This document shows positions 1 to 5,238 of a stretch of DNA of 15,491 nucleotides, one piece after another; the first letter of the stretch is position 1, and each line of letters opens with the position of its first letter. The position numbers and the translations under genes were made by a program. The stretch lies in contig JBLNDG010000063.1 in assembly GCA_050261415.1 (NCBI GenBank), positions 1 to 15,491 of the forward strand. The letters are read 5' to 3'. This stretch comes from JBLNDG01 sp050261415 (GTDB lineage: Bacteria > Bacillota > Clostridia > Lutisporales > Lutisporaceae). The notes under the pieces were generated by a model that had not been told where the DNA came from, searched no databases, and saw nothing but the letters and a program-made list of their open reading frames with translations.

Positions 1-1
1 A

Positions 2-610
2 TCCAGAAAGCTTAAGGAGATTATTGGGAAAAGGTTGGAGCAGAAGGAAGGGCTTGAAGTAATACCTTTGGAGATAATAAACAAGAAAGAATTCTTGAGC
101 AAGGTGGAACGCTATAGGGAAAAATACAAGGTGCTGGCTATCGTAAGCACAGTTGATATAAAGCTTGACGGTATTCCCTTGATTCCTGCCGTAGAGGTGC
201 TTGCCTATGATGGGGTAGAAAGGCTTGAAAGTATAATAAGACAGGAGAATGCCTATCTTGGAGTCATGCAATCCCTTAAGGAGCATCTGGCAGCTGTAGA
301 CAGTGAAGCTGTAGTGGATGCTGCAAGGCGTGCCATCGACGACATTGAGCAGGGCTTAAAGGTGCAAATCAAAAATGAAGTGAAAATAGGGATTATGCTT
401 CATATGAGCTTTCTCATAGACAAGCTGAAGCGGGGGGGAAGAGAGACTGCTTTTAACGGCCTGAATACCTTCAAAGAGCGGTATGCTCATGAGCTTGCTG
501 TAGTAAGCCGCTGTCTGAAGCCCTTGGACATGCATTTCGGAATCAGCATAGGAGAGAATGAAGCAGCATATATATGCAAAATGTTTTTATCAAATAATGA
601 ACTAGTGTAA
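2..610 (+). CDS. LevR-like sigma-54-dependent PTS regulator, C-terminal part (5' end outside window)
   Basis: The reading frame is open from base 2, so this is the last 202 or so residues of a longer protein. The first 80 residues, with a GIPLIPAVEVL stretch, look like the EIIA/EIIB-like linker of LevR-type activators. About residue 110 to the end is a PRD (PTS regulation domain), with a helix carrying LHMSFLIDKL, whose histidine is a plausible phosphorylation site, and a typical PRD ending rich in E, A and I. Family knowledge: such proteins have an N-terminal HTH and AAA+ domain (not visible here), are phosphorylated by HPr or EIIB, and drive sigma-54 promoters of the adjacent PTS operon. 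A matching -24/-12 promoter lies 160 bp downstream, which supports the call. The DNA-binding and ATPase parts cannot be checked. Confidence 0.8.
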   Translation, partial: SRKLKEIIGKRLEQKEGLEVIPLEIINKKEFLSKVERYREKYKVLAIVSTVDIKLDGIPLIPAVEVLAYDGVERLESIIRQENAYLGVMQSLKEHLAAVDSEAVVDAARRAIDDIEQGLKVQIKNEVKIGIMLHMSFLIDKLKRGGRETAFNGLNTFKERYAHELAVVSRCLKPLDMHFGISIGENEAAYICKMFLSNNELV

Positions 611-625
611 AAGAAAATAGTGTGT

Positions 626-659
626 AAAAAGTGTGTAGTTATAACTGCACACTTTTTTT
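626..659 (+). terminator. Rho-independent terminator of the regulator gene
   Basis: The arms AAAAAGTGTG and CACACTTTTT enclose the self-complementary AGTTATAACT. Together they make a nearly perfect hairpin with one T/G mismatch, and the run ends in seven T. It begins 15 bases after the regulator stop codon and separates that gene from the PTS operon. Confidence 0.8.
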
Positions 660-663
660 CTGC

Positions 664-728
664 CCGAAATACATGCATTAACATATGTAATTTCGGCTCA
701 AAGCCAGAGCTGTAACGCCTGTACAGGC
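664..728 (+). promoter_or_regulatory. Candidate upstream activator sites for the LevR-like regulator
   Basis: Two palindromic elements lie upstream of the sigma-54 promoter. The first (664-696) pairs CCGAAATACAT with ATGTAATTTCGG, allowing one bulged base. The second (717-728) is the perfect 12-mer GCCTGTACAGGC. Their centres are about 115 and 72 bp before the predicted transcription start, the usual range for enhancer sites of sigma-54 activators. That they bind the regulator is inference. Confidence 0.5.
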
Positions 729-767
729 ATAAAAATAATTTGCAAAAGGTTTGATAATTTGTCTAAT

Positions 768-785
768 TTGGCAGCAAATTTGCAA
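768..785 (+). promoter_or_regulatory. Sigma-54 (-24/-12) promoter of the PTS operon
   Basis: The sequence reads TTGGCA-G-CAAAT-TTGCA. GG at 770-771 and GC at 782-783 are separated by exactly 10 bases, the invariant spacing of RpoN promoters. The match to TGGCAC-N5-TTGCA has one deviation (G for C at the end of the -24 box). The predicted start of transcription is near 795, about 36 bases before the HPr start codon. The upstream gene for a LevR-like activator and the PTS genes behind the promoter agree with this. Confidence 0.8.
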
Positions 786-830
786 ATATAAAAAAATGAC
801 ATGAGAAGAAGGGAGTGCATTAAGCAATAA

Positions 831-1097
831 ATGAAAAAATCACTAGTAGTTGTTAACAGCGAATGCGGGCTGCATGCAAGACCGGCAAGCATGCTGGTAA
901 GTACTGCAATGAAGTTTTCTTCAAATATATTGATTAAAAAAAATGATAAAGTAGCTAACTGCAAAAGTATAATGAGCGTTTTAAGTATAGGAGCATCTAA
1001 TGGGGATGAACTGGAGCTTGTGGCTGAAGGGCAGGATGAAGCTGATGCCATGAATACGCTGAAGGAATTGTTTAATTGCCGCATGGCAAATGCTTAA
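831..1097 (+). CDS. HPr-family phosphocarrier protein
   Basis: This 88-residue protein is the normal length for HPr, the carrier that passes phosphate from enzyme I to the EIIA domains. The active-site signature GLHARPAS is present with His15. The regulatory serine of Gram-positive HPr is also present as Ser46 in CKSIMS, so HPr kinase could modify it. It is the first gene behind the sigma-54 promoter and is followed by EIIB, so it looks like an HPr dedicated to this operon and not the general ptsH, which usually sits with ptsI. The only ribosome binding site (GGGAG, 811-815) is an unusually long 15 bases from the ATG. Translation may be coupled to a tiny upstream frame that ends at 830. Confidence 0.9.
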   Translation: MKKSLVVVNSECGLHARPASMLVSTAMKFSSNILIKKNDKVANCKSIMSVLSIGASNGDELELVAEGQDEADAMNTLKELFNCRMANA

Positions 1098-1163
1098 CAG
1101 AATTTATAAGGGGGCGGGCACAGGCCGGAGAGCAATGAATCAAATATGAGGAGGGTGCGTGTA

Positions 1164-1478
1164 GTGTTGAGGGTAATGCTGGTGTGTTCCGCAGGCATGT
1201 CTACCAGCCTGTTGGTAACCAAGATGGCGGATGCTGCAAAGAAAGAAGGTGTTGATATCGAAATTTTTGCAGTACCGGAGGTTGAGGTAAAACAAAATAT
1301 TGACCAGGCAGATGTAGTCCTTTTGGCTCCCCAGGTCAGATTTTTGTATGGCAAAATGAAGCAGGAACTTGAGCCCAGGGGAATTCCGCTGGCGGTTATT
1401 GACGGAATGAACTACGGCCTGATGAAAGGGGATGCCGTAGTAAAACAGGTGTTGGAGCTTACTGTTAACAACAAATAA
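1164..1478 (+). CDS. PTS Lac/cellobiose-family EIIB component
   Basis: This is a cytoplasmic EIIB that takes phosphate from EIIA and transfers it to the incoming sugar. The protein has 104 residues, normal for the family, and shows the phosphocysteine signature VCSAGMSTSLL with Cys8, then APQVRFLYGKM and IDGMNYG typical of the cellobiose branch. I chose the GTG at 1164 because GAGGAGGG (1148-1155) sits eight bases before it. The in-frame ATG at 1146 would overlap that ribosome binding site and add six unusual residues. EIIC begins 37 bases downstream, so the two are probably co-translated. Confidence 0.9.
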   Translation: MLRVMLVCSAGMSTSLLVTKMADAAKKEGVDIEIFAVPEVEVKQNIDQADVVLLAPQVRFLYGKMKQELEPRGIPLAVIDGMNYGLMKGDAVVKQVLELTVNNK

Positions 1479-1515
1479 CAGTTTAGTCTTACAATAATAA
1501 ATAAGGGGGATTAAT

Positions 1516-2817
1516 ATGAAAAAGTTTCTGGAATTCATGGAAAAGTATTTTGTTCCAGTAGCCGGAAGAATTGGCGCTCAGAGACATCTGGTAGCTGTAC
1601 GTGATGGCTTTGTAAGCATTATGCCATTGATTCTGGCAGGTTCATTGGCTGTACTCTTGAACAATACACTTTTCAAATGGATACCTGCATTAGGTATTCT
1701 TACAGGAATTAACGGCAATGTGTGGTGGGGCACTTTTGCAATCATGACTTTGGTAGTTGTATTCTCAACCGGTTACAATCTTGCTAAAAGCTATGGAGTG
1801 GATGCTCTGGCTGCAGGCTTGGTATCAGTCGCCTCTTTTATAGTTGTAACACCACAGGCCCATGGCAATGCAGGCTGGGGATATATTTTCTGGGGTTATT
1901 TGAATGCTACGGGATTATTTACAGGTATTATAGTTGCACTCATAGCAACTGAGATATTTGTCAAACTCATGCAGAAGAAGCTGACAATAAAGATGCCTGA
2001 AAATGTGCCCCCTGCTGTTGGTAGAGCTTTCGCAGCAGTTATACCAGGCGTTGTAGCTTTGTATGTCTTCGGAATTGTCGGTCATATAATTACTACTGCC
2101 GGAGCAAACAGCCTCTACGATATTATTTACAACCTTATTCAGAAGCCTTTACAGGGCTTTAGCCAGGGACTGGGCTCCGCGATTATTCTTGCAGTCTTAT
2201 TAAATGTATTCTGGTTCTTTGGATTGCACGGCGGAAATATTTTCGACCCGATTGTAAACTCATTATATCTCCCTGCCCTTGAAGCAAATGCAAGCGCTAT
2301 TCAGCAGGGTATGGCAGCTACAAATGTAGTGACCAAGTCATTTTATGATTCATATGTTCATATCGGGGGCTGCGGTGCAACTTTAGCTTTGATTCTTGCA
2401 ATATATATAGCTACCAAGCGTAGAAAAGAATATAAGGAGGTTGCAAAGCTTTCTGCACCCGCCGGAATATTCAATATCAACGAACCTATGATGTTTGGCC
2501 TGCCGATAATATTGAACCCCATATTGCTGATACCTTTTATTCTCGTACCGGGAATATTGACTCTGGTTGCATATATAGCAACCGCTTCAGGACTGGTACC
2601 CATGACATACGTGCAAATACCATGGATAACTCCGGTGGGTATAAGCGGGTTCCTTGCTACAGGCGGCAGCATAATGGGCGGATTATTGTCTATTGTGAAC
2701 TTTGTTATTGCAGTGCTTATATACCTGCCTTTCGTAAAGCTTGCCGATAATATGGCAAATGAACCTAAGACAGGCAGCCATGAAGTCAGCAGGAAGTCAG
2801 TCAATCAGGGTGCTTAG
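1516..2817 (+). CDS. PTS Lac/cellobiose-family EIIC permease
   Basis: This 433-residue membrane permease carries the sugar across the membrane for phosphorylation by EIIB. Many hydrophobic segments run through the whole length. Family signatures are FFGLHGGNIFDP around His238 and the conserved NEPMMFGLP motif at residues 322-330, both associated with sugar binding in Lac-family EIIC. The start is supported by AAGGGGG (1503-1509). The substrate class (lactose, cellobiose, chitobiose or another disaccharide) cannot be read from the sequence. The MupG-like gene in the operon points to an amino-sugar or muropeptide-derived disaccharide, which is inference. Confidence 0.92.
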   Translation: MKKFLEFMEKYFVPVAGRIGAQRHLVAVRDGFVSIMPLILAGSLAVLLNNTLFKWIPALGILTGINGNVWWGTFAIMTLVVVFSTGYNLAKSYGVDALAAGLVSVASFIVVTPQAHGNAGWGYIFWGYLNATGLFTGIIVALIATEIFVKLMQKKLTIKMPENVPPAVGRAFAAVIPGVVALYVFGIVGHIITTAGANSLYDIIYNLIQKPLQGFSQGLGSAIILAVLLNVFWFFGLHGGNIFDPIVNSLYLPALEANASAIQQGMAATNVVTKSFYDSYVHIGGCGATLALILAIYIATKRRKEYKEVAKLSAPAGIFNINEPMMFGLPIILNPILLIPFILVPGILTLVAYIATASGLVPMTYVQIPWITPVGISGFLATGGSIMGGLLSIVNFVIAVLIYLPFVKLADNMANEPKTGSHEVSRKSVNQGA

Positions 2818-2843
2818 CTGCCGGTATATTACCGGCAGCTAAG
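2813..2843 (+). other. Stable hairpin 1 in the EIIC-EIIA spacer
   Basis: A perfect 14-bp stem (2813-2826 with 2830-2843, built on TTAGCTGCCGGTA) closes a three-base loop and includes the EIIC stop codon. It has no T-run behind it, so it does not look like an intrinsic terminator. An RNA-stability or processing element at the 3' end of the EIIC message is more likely. Confidence 0.7.
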
Positions 2844-2855
2844 GCATGATGGAGG

Positions 2856-2896
2856 ATGTGAGAGGTAAGGGCCGTAATCTCCTTACCTCATCACAT
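2856..2896 (+). other. Stable hairpin 2 in the EIIC-EIIA spacer
   Basis: ATGTGAGAGGTAAGG (2856-2870) pairs with CCTTACCTCATCACAT (2881-2896), leaving one bulged T and a ten-base loop. It follows the first hairpin by 12 bases and also lacks a T-run. The EIIA ribosome binding site is 42 bases further on. Confidence 0.7.
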
Positions 2897-2951
2897 TTAC
2901 CGGGGATATACTATCTGCTACCCAACAGTAATATGACAAGGAGTGTTTTTT

Positions 2952-3272
2952 ATGGATTTAGAAACTATGGTGTTTACTATCATTGCACACAGCGGCGATG
3001 CGAGAAGCTCTAGCATGGAAGCTATAGGACATGCAAGAAAAGGTGAATTCGATAAGGCAAAAGTATGCTTGGATGAAGCTAACAAAAAATTGCTGTTGGT
3101 ACATTCGGAACAGACGAAGCTGATTCAGGCAGAGGCCCAGGGACAAGAAACAAAGCTGTCTCTGCTGCTTGTACATGCACAGGATCATTTGATGGGGGCT
3201 ATGACCGTAAGGGATTTAGCGGGTGAATTCATTGAAATGTACAGAATAATAAATGATAATGTAAAACTTTGA
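2952..3272 (+). CDS. PTS Lac/cellobiose-family EIIA component
   Basis: This EIIA accepts phosphate from HPr and passes it to EIIB. The protein has 106 residues, normal for the family, and is all-helical in appearance. The signature LLLVHAQDHLM contains the expected phosphorylation site His75 and the metal-ligand Asp78 of trimeric EIIA-Lac proteins. The ATG at 2952 is chosen because AAGGAG (2938-2943) lies eight bases before it; the in-frame GTG at 2943 overlaps that site. The 134-base gap after EIIC, filled by two hairpins, is unusual in such operons. Confidence 0.9.
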   Translation: MDLETMVFTIIAHSGDARSSSMEAIGHARKGEFDKAKVCLDEANKKLLLVHSEQTKLIQAEAQGQETKLSLLLVHAQDHLMGAMTVRDLAGEFIEMYRIINDNVKL

Positions 3273-3312
3273 TCTGAAAAATAGATTAATACAGATTATC
3301 GGGGGAACCAGG

Positions 3313-4398
3313 ATGAAGCAATTGGGATTTTCGGTCTACCCTGAAAGGGCTGACCGGGAAGAAAACAGAGCATATATTGATAGGGCATTTAAGTATGGCT
3401 TTACAAGAGTATTTACCTGTCTTATATCCGCAGAAGGGGATAACGATAGGGTTATAAAAGAATTCAGCGATATTGCCGGTTTTGCTGCAGAGTTGGGTAT
3501 GGAAGTCATAGCCGATGTAAGTCCCGCAGTGTTTAGCAGCTTCGGCATCGATTACCATGACCTTAGGTTTTTCCATGAGCTCAAGCTGGCTGGGATAAGG
3601 CTGGATCTTGGCTTTAGCGGACTTGAAGAAAGCATAATGACCTTTAATCCATATGGGCTTAAGATTGAAATTAACATGAGCAACGGAACAAGGTATTTGG
3701 AGAATATTCTTTCGTATAGGCCAAAGGTGGAAAATCTTATAGGCTGTCATAATTTTTACCCCCATAGATACACAGGGCTCTCGAGGAGACATTTTGAACA
3801 ATGCTCGAGTTTGTTTAAGCAAAATGGAATCAGGACAGCAGCTTTTATTTCCTCGGAAAAGGCCGCTTTTGGTCCATGGCCTGTGAGCGAAGGACTCTGT
3901 ACTCTAGAGGAACATAGGGCTTTGCCTGTTGAAGTGCAGGCAAAGGATTTATTCAATACGGGTCTTATAAATGATGTTATATTGGCTAATGCCTTTGCAT
4001 CGGAGGACGAGCTTAGCAGACTGGGAGGCGTGGATAGAGACCTTCTGACCCTAAATGTGGAGTTGATTGAGGGGGTACCTGAAGTTGAAAGGGAAATTGT
4101 TTTGGATGAGCTTCATTTCAACAGGGGAGACATCTCTGAATATATGATCCGGTCTACACAAAGCAGGGTGAAATACAGTAAGCATCATTTCGGGATTTTC
4201 AATGCTCCGCCTATAAAACGCGGAGATATTCTGATAGACAGCAGCCTGTATGAGCGGTATGCAGGAGAATTGCAGCTTGCTCTAAAGGATATGGAGAACA
4301 GCGGGAGAACAAATGTTGTTGGTAGAATATCGGAAAAAGAAATATACCTGCTTGACCATATAAAGCCGTGGCAGAAGTTTAGGCTTAAGTTGAAATGA
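3313..4398 (+). CDS. MupG-family (DUF871) protein, probable 6-phospho-glycosidase
   Basis: The 361-residue length and overall pattern match the DUF871/MupG family: an N-terminal TIM-barrel part (to about residue 245, starting LGFSVYPERA and containing the conserved GCHNFYPHRYTGLS) and a C-terminal cyclophilin-like part (from about 260, with FNAPPIKRGDILID). The characterised S. aureus MupG is a cytoplasmic 6-phospho-N-acetylmuramidase that cleaves MurNAc-6-phosphate-GlcNAc brought in by a PTS. The gene is last in this PTS operon, 40 bases behind EIIA, which fits hydrolysis of the imported phospho-disaccharide. Family assignment is firm; the exact substrate is inference. I saw no murQ or nagZ in the window. 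GGGGG just before the ATG serves as ribosome binding site. Confidence 0.85.
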   Translation: MKQLGFSVYPERADREENRAYIDRAFKYGFTRVFTCLISAEGDNDRVIKEFSDIAGFAAELGMEVIADVSPAVFSSFGIDYHDLRFFHELKLAGIRLDLGFSGLEESIMTFNPYGLKIEINMSNGTRYLENILSYRPKVENLIGCHNFYPHRYTGLSRRHFEQCSSLFKQNGIRTAAFISSEKAAFGPWPVSEGLCTLEEHRALPVEVQAKDLFNTGLINDVILANAFASEDELSRLGGVDRDLLTLNVELIEGVPEVEREIVLDELHFNRGDISEYMIRSTQSRVKYSKHHFGIFNAPPIKRGDILIDSSLYERYAGELQLALKDMENSGRTNVVGRISEKEIYLLDHIKPWQKFRLKLK

Positions 4399-4452
4399 AA
4401 GTTCAACCATTTATAGATAGAGTTGTATAAAAATAAGACTAACCCCAAGAGT

Positions 4453-4503
4453 AAAGCTGACCATGCTGTTTTCATGCTTATGGTTGGCTTTGCTTTTGTT
4501 TTT
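4453..4503 (+). terminator. Terminator of the PTS operon
   Basis: AAAGCTGACCAT (4453-4464) pairs with ATGGTTGGCTTT (4480-4491) through 12 pairs including two G-U pairs. A T-rich tail GCTTTTGTTTTT follows. It begins 55 bases after the mupG-like stop codon. Confidence 0.75.
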
Positions 4504-4569
4504 ACTAAAGCTCAGATAGTAAAATACCGCTGTTATTATTAAGGTAATTTATACTTTCCCACTCGTTAT

Positions 4570-4606
4570 AACAAAAAGAAGCCCCATTTTGGGACTTCTT
4601 TTTGTT
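4570..4606 (-). terminator. Bidirectional terminator, mainly for the FMN-binding lipoprotein gene
   Basis: AACAAAAAGAAG (4570-4581) pairs with CTTCTTTTTGTT (4595-4606), with CCC/GGG inside and a five-base loop; one C/A mismatch separates the two parts. It starts 13 bases beyond the stop codon of the minus-strand gene. Both flanks are T-rich in the direction of exit, so it can also catch leftover read-through from the PTS operon. Confidence 0.8.
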
Positions 4607-4618
4607 TTACTTTTTTAA

Positions 4619-5116
4619 TTATTTTGCCTGTGCAAGAGCTTCTGTTGCAAGTTTGATAAAGCTGTTTGAAGCACCTGTTGCGCCTGTGTAAGTATCTACC
4701 TTGGAAGCGTCCTGCTTTTCAACAAGAGACTTCTGTAATGTATCATATACTGCAGCTATATCAATATTCTTTGCTTTCTTAAATGCGTCTCCATATTCAG
4801 CATCAGTCGATTTTTTCTTATCCCCTGAAAGTTCATCATATTTTACATCAGTAATTTTTCCACCGGATACTGTAATAGTTATTTCTGGTGTCCAGCCTCT
4901 TTCATCAGCTGTACCTTTTGCTGTGTATGTACCATCTTTAAATCCTGCTTCTGTTGTTGCAGGCGCTGCCTGTTCAGTAGTAGTTGGTGCCGGTGTTGCT
5001 TGTTCAGTAGTAGTTGGTGCTGGTGCTGCTGCCGGTTCTGCTGCTTTAGGTGCACAACCTACTGCCAAAGCAACGACAAGTACGACAATCAAAGTGATAG
5101 AAAGTAGTTTTTTCAT
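4619..5116 (-). CDS. Lipoprotein with FMN-binding domain (PplA/RnfG-like)
   Basis: The 165-residue protein has a lipoprotein signal (hydrophobic 4-20, AVGC with Cys21), a Pro/Thr/Ala/Glu-rich linker (about 22-57) and one FMN-binding domain (about 59-165). The domain carries DTYTGAT (141-147), matching the ApbE flavinylation motif Dxx(S/T)GAT, so FMN would be attached covalently to Thr147. It is therefore predicted to be a membrane-anchored electron carrier on the outer face. Similar domains occur in Listeria PplA and in RnfG/NqrC. The gene follows the NADH-dehydrogenase-like gene, the likely electron donor (inference). No ApbE/FmnB transferase is in the window. AGGGGG (5132-5127) precedes the ATG by ten bases. 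Confidence 0.9.
   Translation of the reverse strand: MKKLLSITLIVVLVVALAVGCAPKAAEPAAAPAPTTTEQATPAPTTTEQAAPATTEAGFKDGTYTAKGTADERGWTPEITITVSGGKITDVKYDELSGDKKKSTDAEYGDAFKKAKNIDIAAVYDTLQKSLVEKQDASKVDTYTGATGASNSFIKLATEALAQAK
4971..5030 (-). repeat. Tandem 30-bp repeat, two copies, inside the FMN lipoprotein gene
   Basis: Bases 4971-5000 and 5001-5030 are two adjacent 30-base units, each starting TGTTCAGTAGTAGTTGGTGC on the plus strand and differing at only two positions. They encode two copies of a ten-residue linker unit containing PAPTTTEQA. The repeat is in frame, so copy-number change would only lengthen or shorten the linker between the lipid anchor and the FMN domain. Confidence 0.85.
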
Positions 5117-5166
5117 GATGTAGATTCCCCCTAAATATTGTTTATTTATTAACTAACGCTATCATT

Positions 5167-5195
5167 ATTATAACATGGCAAAATTACCATGTAAA
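5167..5195 (-). promoter_or_regulatory. Sigma-A promoter of the FMN lipoprotein gene
   Basis: On the minus strand, TTTACA (5195-5190) and TATAAT (5172-5167) are separated by exactly 17 bases. The -10 box is perfect and the -35 box has one mismatch. The promoter lies 51 bases before the ATG, so the gene can be expressed independently of the NADH-dehydrogenase-like gene upstream. Confidence 0.75.
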
Positions 5196-5216
5196 CTGCA
5201 AATTTGCCATGTTATA
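5169..5216. promoter_or_regulatory. Palindromic operator overlapping the FMN lipoprotein promoter
   Basis: TATAACATGGCAAA (5169-5182) is repeated inverted as TTTGCCATGTTATA (5203-5216), a perfect 14-base arm. Between them lies another half-site, so ATGGCAAAATTACCAT (5175-5190) is itself a palindrome filling the promoter spacer, and GCAAATTTGC (5198-5207) is a third short palindrome. Three ATGGYAA-type half-sites covering the -10, spacer and region upstream of -35 look like a repressor-binding array. The regulator is unknown. A hairpin ending the upstream transcript is the alternative reading, but no T-run follows. Confidence 0.6.
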
Positions 5217-5238
5217 TATTGGTAGCCTATATATTTAA

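Noticed and set aside
487..684. Minus-strand 65-codon frame over the end of the regulator gene
   Set aside because: It is opposite the conserved PRD coding frame and runs through the terminator hairpin; no ribosome binding site was found.
711..725. Possible CcpA cre site TGTAACGCCTGTACA
   Set aside because: The central CG is one base out of register with the cre consensus TGWAANCGNTNWCA, and the perfect palindrome GCCTGTACAGGC explains the symmetry better.
1146..1163. Longer EIIB start at ATG 1146
   Set aside because: That ATG is part of the region occupied by the ribosome binding site GAGGAGGG, and the added residues are not typical of EIIB; GTG 1164 fits.
4701..5123. Plus-strand 140-codon frame
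   Set aside because: It mirrors the FMN-binding lipoprotein gene, which has a lipobox, a flavinylation motif, a promoter and a ribosome binding site on the minus strand.
5169..5216. Intrinsic terminator after the NADH dehydrogenase-like gene
   Set aside because: The inverted repeat has no T-run behind it and coincides precisely with a good promoter, so an operator is the better reading.
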